64,000 nt of DNA from Lamellibrachia columna (Eukaryota > Annelida > Polychaeta > Sabellida > Siboglinidae): positions 8,907,526 to 8,971,525 of the forward strand of contig OY759266.1 in assembly GCA_963662155.1 (NCBI GenBank). Reading direction: 5' to 3'. The notes below the pieces were generated by a model. It saw only the letters and a list, made by a program, of their open reading frames with translations, ran no database searches and was not told where the DNA came from. This document shows, one piece after another, positions 1 to 18,500 of the stretch (position 1 is its first letter; the number at the start of each line of letters is the position of its first letter). Both the position numbers and the translations under genes were made by a program.

Positions 1-89
1 TGCTTTGCAAGGCAATCTCGTTGAAACAAATTTAATGTTGTTTAACTGGTTTACAGTTTACAGATCTCCGCTTTAACTACTGTTTGTAC

Positions 90-4779
<4,690 letters not shown>

Positions 4780-5888
4780 TTTAGTCTTAGACGTGTATCA
4801 CCACACGCATGTGTTAAAAATATTGATCACAAAAGGAAACCTTGTTTTAATTTTGTTATTTTCTTTAAAGGTCCGGATTGGTCAATACAACGGCTTACAG
4901 AGCCTGAAATGAAAGCAGAATAGAGGCACATGAGCCCGTTCACAATTAGCGACGTTTACCTATTTGTACAAAGCGTACTAAAGCTAATGGTGCTTGTTCA
5001 TATTCTGCTAGTGCTATGGTGCAATTACACGATCCGTTACCGCAGCCGCAGGCGTACTTTTCTACCGTGCTGTCAAACGTTTCGTTTGACACAATGATGT
5101 TTTGGGTGTATTTTCGTTGTGGACAGCGCGCTAGCATTATATAACGCAAATTAATACAAACGCGGCGTCTGCCACCTTGGCTCTTGTTATCAAAGATACC
5201 ATAGTAAACCAAACATCTTTATTTGGCATGCATATGAAGACGACCGCTAACATGTAACAAGACCGCTGATTTGGTTCCGACCCTAATCTTTTTATCTGCT
5301 ATTCTAATTTAGGTAGGGTCGGGTTACGGGAAACGCGCCTAATTTTAGGCCTAAATAAATACACTGAAAACCCATAAACGTTCTAAAACATCAATATTCA
5401 CGAAAGCCTGTCAAGTTGAAAATGTGCACAGTTATATAAAGTACATGCTGAAATGCTCCACACCTGTATAACAGATATCTTAATTTTGACCGCGCTCGAT
5501 GTTTTTTTATTTGGTTTCCCGGGTGCTGAGGTGGTCGAATCCGTGTTGCACGTTTTAATATTCGCCTGTAGTAGTTTGTTACCGTTTCCGCTGCACCCGT
5601 ATCCCGGTAGTACGATTACCATTTGAAAGGTGGGTATACATTATGTTTTTTATGATCTAGTATCCGACATGCTCATATCATAGCCAGCCTGGGCACACGG
5701 CCAGTCCAGCATATTGTTGGTATTTCAAAACTCTTATGGGCACACTAGCACCCAAATTCACTTGCCAAATGTCAGCTTCGTCAGTGTTATAGTTTTTTAA
5801 AAATAAGTATAATTTCGATCATGGTCTGTAGTAATAATATATAACATAGATTGAGAGGTCGACTATTGAGACTTGCACTATCGACCCA
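4780..5888. other. Upstream region of NT5C/NT5M
   Basis: Holds the presumed NT5C/NT5M promoter, but I see no clear TATA box. A minus-strand 88-codon frame at 4946-5212 has a Cys-rich patch (YACGCGNGSCNC) but matches nothing I know, so it is not called as a gene. Confidence 0.4.
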
Positions 5889-6850
5889 TTGTTGGTAGCA
5901 ATGAAGCTAAAGATTTACAAATTAACAGGACCTGGTGGCCTTCATCCTCGTGTCCTAAATGAATTGGCAGATACTATAAATATTCAACCTATCCAACATA
6001 TGTATGACATCACTGACGACAGGCACACTACCCGGAGATTGGATAAATGCAAACATATCTGCGATACACAAGAAGGAAAAAACAACAAGCTCAGAACTGC
6101 AGACCAGTCTTTCTGACCACCGTACAGTAAAGAAAATATTGGAGTTACTTTTGACTCTTCACTAAACTTTGAGGCACATATCAGAAAAAAATAGCAAAGC
6201 CAACTCAATGATGGGCATAATACGGCGTACCTTCGACCACATGGATGAACAGTGCTTCACAACAATTTTTAAGTTCCTTGTTCGCACATACATAGAATTC
6301 GCTAAACAAGTCTGGACTCCATCCCTAATGAAGCATATCACAGCCCTTGAAAACGTCCAGCGTAGAGCTAACAAATGAATTCCTGATTTAAAAACCTTGT
6401 CTATAAAGAACGTTTACAGATATTAAAATTACCAACCCTGGCTTATCGTCGACTCAGAGGAGACATGATAGAATTATATAAGATATTAACAGGGAAATAC
6501 GATGCTTCGATTTCATCTAGTTTAGTTACGTTGAGAGACAATGATTCTTACGCAAGAGGACATAACCTAAAAATATAAAAAAGATGCAGATTAAACATAA
6601 GAAAAATCCATTTGTACACCGATGTACAGACGTATGGAACAGCCTCACACAATCTGTGGTGGAGGCTCCATCTATCCAACTTTTTTGAAAAAAAAAATAG
6701 ACTAGACATGTTATGGCGAAGCCATCCCATCAAACTAGACTATACTGCCCCACCCCTATCCTGGAAATTGTCAGACGCATGCGCAAAATCAGACCTGACA
6801 ATAAAAAATGAAAGAGCTGGCACAAGAGACATAAATGCCTAAATAAGCCA
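5889..6850 (+). mobile_element. CR1-like LINE remnant lacking RT core
   Basis: Fragments in CR1 order: TGPGGLHPRVLNELAD (pre-catalytic RT), then in another frame a GTLPGDWINANISAIHKKE-like stretch, then a jump at about 6125 to ENIGVTFDSSLNFEAHI and the post-RT region (LENVQRRANK, YRRLRGDMIELYKIL). Everything around the catalytic YADD is missing. Several stops and shifts are present, so it is dead. Confidence 0.85.
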
Positions 6851-6858
6851 GCAAAGAA

Positions 6859-7789
6859 GGGGAAGGCAGTGTTAGCCATTTTTCATTCTTTTTGATATTT
6901 ATGGCACGATTATATTCATAAAATTTTTTTTTTTACTCACATAAATTACGATTATTAGTAGATCGTTTTATATCAAGATAATGTATCTAGTATGCATAGA
7001 TAATTATATGCAGGTGATTAAAATACGGTGGTAAGGTGTCTCAACTAACAGTTGGTGCGGGGTAATTTAGTTGAGCCACAGTGTAGCGTAAGTTAGGTGA
7101 ATGCTTTATTTGTGTAATTTACGTAGGCCTTGTACTAAAATTTAATAACAATTCATCCAACACATCTACCCAATGGGTACAATACGTCTCTGACAAGTCT
7201 ACATGCTTAATTATTAAGTCAACACACTTAATATAGACTTATAGGCCATGCAATCACAACTAATGGAACTAACTGCTAATATGTTGCTTTGTCCCAATTT
7301 GCTCGGAAAAAAAATTAATTAATTTCTTGATGTATTTTGGGGTAAAGAATACTCTTCTTTGTTCTTTAATCGCTGCTCAAATAACCCTACCTTTTAATTG
7401 GGCCTTGGGTGGCTCAACTATAGCCCTGTTTCGACAATGAAGCTTTTTTAATCTAATTTCTCGTTAATGCGCGAATTGATGTAAATAATCGTCTTTCCTG
7501 TGAATAGTTAAATAATTTGTAAGACAATAAAGTCTGGTCACATGCATTGATAGTTTAAACACTAGCATACATTAGTTACAATCACAATTTTTTTCTCGAA
7601 AAAAAACAACAACTTTTAATTCACATTTACTGACAGTTGTGACAAATGGCACTTACTGTACGTCAATCGTGTTATAATAACATGTTCAATCATACGGTGG
7701 TACCATGTAGCTGTTGTTGCTGTAGTCTCATGGGAAACATGGGTGGCTCAACTAACCCAGTGGCTCAGCTAACACGTACTGCCTTCCCC
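6859..7789. mobile_element. Non-autonomous DNA transposon with TIRs
   Basis: Bounded by inverted GGGGAAGGCAGT (6859-6870) and ACTGCCTTCCCC (7778-7789). The motif GTGGCTCAACTA or its complement recurs at about 7036, 7068, 7408, 7743 and 7761, concentrated towards the ends as expected for subterminal transposase sites. There is no transposase frame. It sits just after the CR1 remnant. Confidence 0.75.
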
Positions 7790-7860
7790 TACCAGTAAGA
7801 ACCTGTAATAAAGATGCTTGAAACATGACATTTCTCATGCCGCTCTCAATGCCAGCAATG

Positions 7861-9062
7861 CCAATGGCGTACAGTTGATGTAACAACACGCCCGGGTTTA
7901 ACAAGATTTAACAAGATTTGCCATCCAAGCCAAAGGCCCAGATGGCAAGTGGACAAGGAAGCCATTGGCTTATCGAGAGTCCAACAATGTTCACCTACTT
8001 ATAACCCGCCCTCCTGATATATGTGTCAACCTTGTTTTTAAACATATTCACGCTGCTAGCAGTTACACAATCTGTAGACAGTTTGTTCCATTCATTTATT
8101 GTCCTCTGTGAGAACGAGTGCTTCCTGATGTCCAATCTACATTGATCCTTTACTAATTTTACCTCATGTCCTCTAGTTCTGCTATCCTTCTTGAGTGAGA
8201 AAAACATATTTCTATCAATATTTTCATACCCATTCAATATCTTAAAAACTTCAATCTGATCTCCTCTTAACCTCCTTGTCTGTAGAGTTGTTAAACCACA
8301 TTCTTTCAGGCGTTCTTCATAACTAAGGTCTCTAAGTTCTGGAATCATTTTAGTTGCTCTCCTTTGTATGCGTTCAAGCGTATCTATATCCTTCTTACGA
8401 TATGGTCTCCATGCTTGTATACAGTATTCTAAATGAGGTCTAACTATTGCTTTATAAAGAGGTATAATTAACTTTTTTCCCTTATATGTTATGTTTCTTC
8501 TAATCAATCCAAGAATTTGATTACCCTTTGAAGCTGCAATACCACACTGCTCTGAAACTTTCATATCAGCGCTTATTGTAACTCCTAAGTCCTTTTCTTT
8601 TACAGTAGTACCAAGAACAGTAGCTCCCATTTTATAGTTTACATTCAAGTTCCCATGTCCTGTATGTAGGCATTTACATTTCCCAAAATTGAACAGCATC
8701 TGCCATTTCTCAGACCATTTCACTAATCTGTCTAGATCGTTTTGTAAATGTTGTTTATCACCATCAGTATTAACCTTTCTAAACAGTTTTGTGTCGTCCG
8801 CAAATTTCAGTACGTTACTTGTTATACTCTCGTCCAAGTCATTGATATAAATTAAGAATAATATAGGTCCTAATACTGATCCTTGAGGTACCCCACTCAA
8901 AACCGATTTCCAATTTGAAACTTCGCCATCTACTACAACTCGTTGTCTTCTGTCAGTCAGCCATTGTTCTATCCAGTCAGTTATGCTATCCCCGATACCA
9001 TGGGCTTTTAATTTAAGTAGCAATCTTTGATGTGGCACTTTGTCAAAAGGGTTGCTTGTCTA
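7861..9062 (-). mobile_element. CR1-like LINE, 5'-truncated, RT and C-terminus
   Basis: A 347-codon open frame (7995-9038) covers the second half of a CR1-type reverse transcriptase: FDKVPHQRLL at the truncation point, SGVPQGSVLGPILFLIYIND, the catalytic FADDTKLF box, then CR1-typical IQRRATKMIPELRDLSYEERL and HSFSQRTINEWNKLS. It starts abruptly after motif A, as 5'-truncated LINE insertions do. The 3' UTR reaches about 7861 with GGCTTCCTTGTCCACTTGCC, also found alone at 41.8 kb. The open frame suggests a fairly young copy. Confidence 0.92.
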
Positions 9063-9440
9063 AAGTTTAAACTAGTCGTCAGTATGATTTAAGCGTCTTG
9101 CAGACGTTTTCTCAACCATCGTTCGTTGGCCACAGTGACGTAGCTCTGACAATACGGGGACTTAGTCAACAAACGACAGCCGATACGGTGCACAGAGTCA
9201 GGTTAATGGGACAGTTATAAATTTTCATTAAATAATGTCTTACACACATTTGAATAATAATGTATATAATTTGCAAAGTTAATAAAACGTAACTATTATG
9301 CTGTTATAATTGGCATTTAAAATCCAACTATGCTAAATAAGCGGGCTTGTTGATTATAATATATTGTCTTGTGAGTGATACAGCAAATCTTTTCAGCAGT
9401 CGTAGGGAGATCATTTCTAGTAGGCTTACCAAATAACAAG
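9063..9440 (+). promoter_or_regulatory. Presumed COPS3 promoter and 5' UTR
   Basis: The space between the truncated CR1 and the COPS3 start codon. The start codon lies in ACAAGATGGCGATGATGG, which resembles a YY1 site (AAGATGGCG) overlapping initiation, a placement common in animal housekeeping genes. A TGACGTAG CRE-like motif is at about 9134. Motif reading only. Confidence 0.4.
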
Positions 9441-9504
9441 ATGGCGATGATGGCTAACGTTCTCGAACAGTACGTTAATAATGTCACAACACTGTCCCAA
9501 CAAG
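9441..9504 (+). CDS. COPS3: COPS3 exon 1
   Basis: Encodes [21 protein letters not shown] plus one base of a Gly codon, with donor GTAATT. The first ATG is taken; two more in-frame Met follow within three codons. The intron behind it is 6.7 kb. Confidence 0.9.
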
Positions 9505-12500
9505 GTAATTGTCGACCGCAAATGTTTCCCTGATTTGTAGAATCACAGAAGGACAATTGTTTCTGGGAGTTATGTTGTTTGTTAATGTAAGATTACATAT
9601 GTTATGCAACTTTGCATCTGGATTCTTGGTCTTCACCACGGCACTGGGACTGCCGCAGTGCGGGCACTGTGCCACTGTGTCAGTGACAGTAGAGGGGTAA
9701 GACCACAGTTGGCCTTCCTGGTTATTGTTTCACACGAATGTAGGGCGTATTAAATTGCGATATGTGAATTTAAAGAATTCATATGATGTGACATAAGTGC
9801 AATTGAGCAGGCATATTCACAGGTTTGTTTGTAGAAGCTATTGGCTGTGAAATGGTGCATTTTTTGGAGAGTTTAACAGGCGGAGGGATTTATGGGAATT
9901 TTTCTGCTATGGGCCACGTGGGCGCATGAATACATGGCTATTTTTGTCAAAATTGATAGGCATCGCACGTCGGGGCGATTTAAAAGAGCTGGAGGTATGT
10001 GATTTTGATAAAATTTGGTCAGTATATCAGTGAGATGATGGCAGTTGCTGTGGACAATTTTCAGAATTTTTGATGGTCACGTTTTCTTATAAACAGACAA
10101 AACGTTAACATGGCCACCAATGCAATTCTCAACTGTGGTCTGACTCCTAGAGAGGATCAGCAACCATATTTAAGCACTGAACGCCGACGCGAACTCATAC
10201 GCGTATGCAAAAATCGGCGTTTACGCTAAATGCGGCGTTGACGTCAAGCAAAACAGCATTAACAAAACGCAGTGCCAGTCAAGACAAGACAGTGAATGAA
10301 TGGTCGACTCCTGCAGTTATTTGTATTTTCATCTGCAATGACTGTCTATGAGTTACTAAAAGTAAATATGCATGTACGAAATACATAAATTAACCTTTCT
10401 CGCAACCTATAATCGCAAGAAGATGGAATTTAGAATGCTTAAACAATAAATGAGAAATGTGTACAAGTACTGCTGCTGGTACGATCACGCCATGGAAACA
10501 CAAACTGTATGATATTTTTTTCTTCTAATACAGATATGGACAATGCAATACTGAGCCTAGCATTTCTGAAGTATTGTATATTTTTTCTGGTGGTACGAAA
10601 ACATGATAATGCCTGCATAATGACTAAATGTAGTCAAAGATTTGACTATGTTTACAAAATAAATTGGTATACATATTACGTAATTATACATTAGATAAAA
10701 GTCCATTACAGTGGGAAAACTATGCACATAGCCATATATAACATTCAGAACCTATACTGCTAACTGTGCAACTAGATCGATCTAAGACTGAGCCTAAGGA
10801 TTCCAGGAATAGAGATGGTGCAAAGATGGGCGGCTCGCTTTTGTCACAACGACTACACATCCAGAGAAACTGGGTGTGTGTCAGAAATGATTACAAAATT
10901 ACACCTAGAACTACCAACAGCCAGGAGAACAAACAGACGGATCACCACATTTCACAAAGCCATCCACAGTCATCTATCATTGTCTGTCGCAAACCTCCTC
11001 CAACCCATCAAACGCCACTCACAGCATCTAAATAGCAAAGCCTTCAACACCATACACGCGAGCAAGAACTGTTACAAATTTTCTTATTTTCCCTGAACAA
11101 TAAAAGATTGGAAATCATTACCAGACGCAATAGCCAACAACAGAACCACAGCAATTTAAGCAAGCTCTCACACACTTAGTCCCAAACAAACATGACTAAA
11201 TAGCATGCGCACCCAACCCTGACCGTTTGACTCCATATGAGTGTTGGTCAGTATTACTACAAGACAAGACAAGAAACACATTTGTATTTCATTGCCGCGA
11301 CGCCTCACTGCATTGCTGCAGTTGCAAACAAACAAATCATAGGTCTTTTAAAATGTTGTCAAACTTACTGATGTGTATTTTAAACAAAACTTGATCTATA
11401 CATGTGTGTTCCTAAAACGTTGAACTATTACACTGTACAGTTATTTTTGAACTACTACAACTATTTATGTACGAAAAATAGGCGCGTTTGTACTTACGCG
11501 GGTTTTCCATTTTTGGCGTACGAATGTAAAATAATTAACACTATCACAGTAGCAAATAATATCGAAGTAATATAAGTATTGTTTTGGTGCAATATACTAA
11601 TGGGGCATTCCGTTTCAGATCAACCAGTGCATGTTGCACTCATATTTTTGAATGCAGCAAAACATTTTCAAATTAATCCACAGGTCAATATAACCACACA
11701 TGTCAAACCATAGGACAGTAGCGTGAATAGTTTCTGAGTTACAGCTGTATAACCATTTCAAATTTTGCAGATCCTGTCATTTTTGCAATTTTTTTTCGGA
11801 AATCATGAAGATTTCTTGTTCTACTTCAAATACCAATAACTATTTGTGCTAAAACTCTGAGATTTTGCAAGCTTATTCTCCATTATATGTAGATAGTAAC
11901 ATACATACTATAGTTCCACATCTGTATATTAGTTCTCCCACAATCTGCCAATGAAGTTTTAGACCCACATTTAAATGCTAAAACATGTGAGAGCATATAT
12001 GAATCTTTTTTGGATCAACAATACATCTATATATGTTTAAAGTTTCTATCTTGATTAATTTATGAGATACTGATCTCCAAGGTTGGTACATAGTGAAAAG
12101 TGGCCTATATTTAGCAACAAGAAATGCTATGTGGCCATGGAGATAAAATTCCAATTTACTTTTTAATGAAAGGCAGGTACAATGCCTATGTAATGCACTA
12201 TATTTGGATTCCCTACATATGTTGTGTTTTTATTTGATCAATAGACACAATATCAAATCTTATAGCTGATTTTACTGCCTATTCCATCTCTAGTAAAAAA
12301 ATTATGTATATATTGTTGTCATATACAAAAAAACCTTATGAATACATAGTTCTAGATTATATGTATGTGGATCATTCCATATGAAATCAACCAATGATCA
12401 AAACATTGATGTCTCAGAATATACTGAAATTTTAATGCCTTAGGTGGTTATACTTGAGCACTTGTCCAAAAGAACTATTTACATGCAAATTGTCTCTGTA

Positions 12501-15500
12501 ATGCCCTAGTATAATGTGAACAAGGGGTAAGTGCCCTAGTATAATGTGAACAAGGGGTAAGTGCCCTAGTATAATGTGAACAAGGGGTAAGTGCCCTAGT
12601 ATAATGTGAACAAGGGGTAAGTGCCCTAGTATAATGTGAACAAGGGGTAAGTGCCCTAGTATAATTTGAACAAGGGGTAAGTGCCCTAGTATAATGTGAA
12701 CAAGGGGTAAGCGCCCAAAATCGTACCCATTATTTTTTACGTTTTCATGTGCCTCTTACTTGAAAAGTTTTCTAGCTATGTATTTGAAATTTGCTGAAAA
12801 TGTCGATATATTGGTACAGATTGTGAATTTTGCATGCACAATTTGAGAATGAGAGGGGGAAGGACAATAGGTATACCGGGTGCAAAAAAGGGGAAAAATT
12901 TTTGTTTTATTTCCGAAAACGATTTTAGCAGCCTGTATTTCATTATTGCAACATCCAAATTGCAACCCTCTATTGATTGAGATACTGGCAATAATCTTTT
13001 AGTTTAGTAGGTATCTACTATATTTTCGGAATAATTCTTACACTTTATAACATTTCATATATTTTACAACTTTCAGCACCCAAAATTAGAATGTGAGACA
13101 AGTCCTATGACCACCATTTTTTCACTGTGCATAGTCCTTTATTAGGTAAGTAACATATTTTGGGCCAATTTGGGAGAAATTTAGGAGAAAACGCCATTTG
13201 GCAGAACAGTGATTTTCAGCTTCAATATAAACTAAATGAGACAGAACACCATCCTGAATTTTTTTTTTCATCATTTTTGTGCACCCAGTATACCCATTGT
13301 CCTTCCCCTTTCATTCTTGCATTCAATTTTGTATTCAATTCGGTATCTTGTATATTCCAGATACAACAGAGTACATATATACACCATACATGCAATCTGA
13401 GTTCCATATGTTATTGCACACAATAAAAGCAGACATTAAAATAATACATAGTAATGAGCTACAGTAGACAATTATACAGTCGTTTATGTCACATATATTA
13501 CATTCATAGCTTGTTCCAGTGTTTGCGAATTCTTGATGAAAAATGCAAACTAGTGACTAATACGTCCCTTATAATTTGCATGTAAATGCATAGTTCTTTT
13601 GCACAATGTATAGCCACCTAGTCATTGGTTAAAATTTAAGTAAATTCTGAGACATCAACGTTTTGATCATTGGTTGATTTCACATGGAATGATCCAAGTA
13701 CATATAATCTAGAACTGTATTCAGAAGGTTTTTTGCTTTTGACAAAATGTTTACATCACTTTATTACTAGAGATGGAATAGGTAGTAAAGTCAGCTATAG
13801 GATTTGGAATTGTGTTGTAATCTATTGCTTAGATAAAAACACAAAATATGTATATTAGAAATATTTTTTTTCAGCATGAAGCCATTTGAATAGGGAATCC
13901 AAATATGGTGCATTACAAAGGCATTGTATTTGCCTTTCATATAAAAAATAAATTGGCATCTTAGCTCCATCGCTACTTAGCATTTTTAGCTGCTAAATAT
14001 ACAACACTTTTCACAATGTACCAATGTTGGAGATCAGTATCTCATAAATTAAACTAGATAGAAACTTAAAACTTCTCATATACCTAGATATGTAGGTGTG
14101 TTATTGATCAAATTAAGATTAATTTGTGTTCTAGCATGTTTTAGTGTTGAAATTGGGTCTAAAATCACTCATTGGCTCAATTTCACACATAAAAACATAC
14201 AACTTCAATGGCAGATTGTGGGAGAATTAATATACAAAAGTGGAACTATAGTGTGTATGTTACTATCTTCATATAATGGAGTATAAGCATGCCAAATCTC
14301 GGAGTTCTAACGCAAATAATTTGTGAGTTATTGGTATTTGAAGTAGAACAAGAAATCTTAATAATTTTGTCTAAAATTGGCAATAACGACAGAATCTGCC
14401 AAATTTGAAATGGTCATAACTCAGAAACTATTCGAGCTACAGCTCTATGGTTTGACATGTGTGGTTATATTGACCTGGGGATTACTTGGTAAAATTTTGG
14501 TGGAATTCAAAAATATGAGTGCAACAAGATTTTCTTTTATTTTGGTTGGTTTGAGACGAAATGCCCCTAATATAGATAGTTAAATTTTTATTATACATAT
14601 GTTTGATTTTAATCATATGAGTGGGGCATTCCGACCAACATTGGGGCATTCCGACCAAGCGGTTGGAGCATTCCGACCATGCCGGTTGGCACATTGCGAT
14701 TGGTGCATTGACAGAGGTGCATTCCAACCGGGACCCATGAGAAAAGGCAGGGCGGAATCTTCCCTCATCATTGACCACACGGGACAGACACATCACATAG
14801 TGGAGCCATCATACTGACAGTAATTCTCATCAGTTAATAAACATTATTTTCTATAAAATCTTCAAGACCATAATTGCCCATTGCAATGTGTCCAGACTGA
14901 CAGTTACACAATAATGCCAGTAATGCTCTTCAACTGTCAGTGACAGTGTCAATATTATTATTTCATTCACAAATTTTTCAGTCCATGTTCGGCTGTCATA
15001 CTTCAGCCCATGACTGTAGCAGCCAGCTTTCATACTGCGCCATGTTAGGTATGAATGGTGAAATAGAGGGCAGTTAATACATGCTTGATGTTACTGTATG
15101 ATTTAGACATTTAGTATATTTGTAAATGTAATGATCAATTACTGTACAACGACAAAAAGTAAAAAGCAAAAACAGGACAATTCCGTGATTGGCTCCCCAT
15201 TCCACTAGTGCCCGTGGATAACTGTTGCCTACATCATACTTTTGTCATTCCTGACAACAGTGCAAAACTACCATTTTAATGAAATTTTTGCATTAGTGGA
15301 CGGTATTTAAAATAGCCATACTAAACACAGTCCACAACCGTCCAATATTGCCTGCTGATTAATATTGTAATTTACTCTAGTAACTTGCACATTATATCTT
15401 CTTATATTCTTTTAACAATATTTTGCTTCAGTGGATGTTTGTGAATGGTTGTAGACACTTGTGAACGGTTGTAGACACTTGTGAACGGTTGTAGACACTT

Positions 15501-18500
15501 GTGAATGGTATTTAGTGTGACCGGCCAGTCACGCTAGCATGTCTTAGTGGATACACCTGTACTAGACTTTTGTTTGATTTTTCACTAATATTATGTGAAT
15601 ACATCAAACAGTGGGCATACGTGTGCGCAGTGTGGATGACCTGCGACCAGGTACAACCTCAGACCATGACCTGGTCTCATTAAGTCTCAACCTTTTCTTC
15701 ACAGGTTTAGTCAGTTACATGCATTCGCAGGGTTATTCAGCTGCAGGAGGTAAAAGACTTCCACTCAGTGCGTGAGTGTTGCACTGTTCAACGTGGCACC
15801 GAAGATGCACCTTTTCAATAACTATTTTAGATTATTTAGCATTTAGCTATTCTATATTGTTCTAATTTAATTATTTGTGTAACTACTTATCTGATTTTAG
15901 TTAATTATTAATAATTTGTTTTTATTTATTTATCTATGTATTTATCAATTTTAAATATTGCATTTGTGATTTTACAATTATTTAAAATAATATATATTGT
16001 TTATTGATTGATTAGATTTTATGAAACATTGTAAAGTGCCCAGAACAATTATTTGGATGGGGCGCTATATAAAAAATTTATAACAGTGTTCTCAGTTCAG
16101 TATTGGGGTTCAGACCAGTAAAATATCAGGGTTCAGACCACTAGAATATGCTGCCTACTGTAAGGTACTGATGTCTTCTTTTGTTGCAGGCAACTTCTCC
16201 CAGCTGTGTGAATTCATCAGTAAGAGTGCAGATGTACTCGCCAAGAACGCCAGTCACCTCGACAATGTGATGGGAGCATTTGATGTGCAGCAACATTCTC
16301 TTGGGGTGCTTGGTATTCTGTAAGTGTTAGCACGCTTCTGGTTAAATTGTGTGTATAATATAGTTAGGCAAACATTAAAATTTTTAACAATGTGTACATT
16401 CCTGGTTGTTCCAGTTGTTAAGGATTGATTCAAGGAGTTATATGTAGCATATATAATAATAATTTTAGAATGTTACTTATGTTGGCCATGTTTGATGCAT
16501 GTATAGGGTTGATATGTAATGGAAACTGTCATACAATCCATTCTGATTGTGATACCTTTATGTAATTGTAATAAACCACTATTGGCTTCTTCAAACCATA
16601 ACCATAAACCACCCGTTCATATGTAGAGCCACACAAGAAGGCATTTTATAAATTATAGATTGAGACCTCCAGCTCTGTAAGTCCACAACAGTGGAGTGGA
16701 GGAAATTGCACAAGTTTTGAAATAGCTGCAGGTGGACTTAATCCCTGATCATCTTGACTGGCAGTCCAGCTCTGGCAGTCCAGCACTGTCAGTCCACCAC
16801 TGGCAGTCCAGCACTGTCAGTCCAGCGCTGTCAGTCCAGCACTGTAACTACCCTGCTACAGCACCCCATCCTTTGTGCAGAAATAAGAGGTCAAGGAAAC
16901 TGTTCTTTATTTGGAGATTACATTTGTGAACATATTTTGGGTTGCTACTTAATTACATCCATGTCTTTATTTATTATTCTATTATTAAAAGTGTATGTCG
17001 TAGTTGTGACAGCCAGCATGCATGAGCAGCTGACTCTTATGCCCGCTTACTGCGCTTCTTCAATTGTTCGATGTAGTGTTGGCCATTTGGTTCTTGTTTT
17101 CACAATCTGACGTAACAGCTCGAGGTTGGCCTTCGTCTTGAGCCATATACCGATGTGCTGCAGGTCGGTGTCAAGTGCGGCAGGAGGCCAGTTCTGGGCC
17201 GGTGCGATATCCTTGGAGTCCCTCCATCGTGATATATGTGGACATGACTAATTGTGTAATGTATATGCTATCTATTTGGTTCACTGTAAATTGTTTTTAC
17301 CTTGATTGTCTGATTAGTAATGTAGTTTCTACGCTTTGTTCTTTAGCTGCATCAAGTACAGCTTACCAAACATAGCTGACTGGGAGATGCTGTTTATCCA
17401 GACACAAGAGTTCATATATACGTGCAATGGTGAACAAGTGCGCTATGCGACAGACAGCTGTAAGTTCTCCCCTTAACACACATAGATCTGTGTTCATAAT
17501 ATATTTAAAGAAACAGATGACCACTAGATAGCACATGTTGTATATTGGATATTTATAAAAAATATTGATAAAACTTAATTTTGTGTGACAATTGACAGAA
17601 ATTAATGTTTGTAGTGAAAATATGAAATGTTTGCATATAATATATTGTTATGCTTATTTTATAGCTGAAGTGGTGTTGCGATTTTTTTACATGACCCTAT
17701 GTTTTTACAGATGCCGATTTGTGCCATCGATTTACCCAGAATCTGGTTGAAAAGAAACAAGTAAGCTCTATATGGCTATAGCCTACAATATACTGGAGAT
17801 TTGGTGGAATTTCTTAGGCTTTTCTATAGCTGCAACTATTACAATTTTCATTTATTTACATTTCATCATTAATTCAAGATATGTTTCATATATTTTTAAA
17901 TGTATGAACCATCACTGACAAAGATATGAGGGAACAGACAGACTGATGGACCGACAGACAGACAGACAAAGTCACAAACACTACTTTATATAATAGATGT
18001 GTATAATAATTTGTGCAAATCGATGTTGACATATGATGTATTACATTCAGACAGCCCTCAAGTAAACAATCTTGTATTTCAATTCAGAGTTGTGTTGTTA
18101 TTTACAGGCAATCCGAGGAATTAAGATTCTGACCAAAGCCATTTCTAAGATTCAGTTGATGCCGTCACAGCTGACGTCAATCCACTCAGACCTGTGTCAG
18201 GTGAGAGAAGAAATGATGTGCTATAAACAGGTTTCACTGCTGACAATTGTTTACTGTGGACAGTGTTTCCTCCTGTATTCAAGAAGCAATGTGAGAATGT
18301 ATCAGATTTACTCAAATGAACCTTGGAAGCTGATTAGTTTTAAAGTGTTTGATGTAAAAACAATTTATGACCCTTAATAAGTCGAGGCTTCTTTGCTAGT
18401 GCATTTGAAACAACTATGATGATTAAACTTGCTGAAAGGAGAAGAGATTCACTGCAACTCATGATTTATGAAGGTCTTAAAGTACAATCATTGGTGCAGA

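Noticed and set aside
4946..5212. Possible small Cys-rich protein
   Set aside because: Unfamiliar composition, no neighbours in phase and no conserved motif; left unassigned.
12503..12712. CRISPR-like regular array
   Set aside because: Units are directly adjacent with no unique spacers, and the context is eukaryotic. The same holds for the 43- and 46-bp arrays.
17101..17230. An extra COPS3 exon or host exon on the minus strand ([19 protein letters not shown])
   Set aside because: COPS3 is complete without it, and I could not place it in any family.
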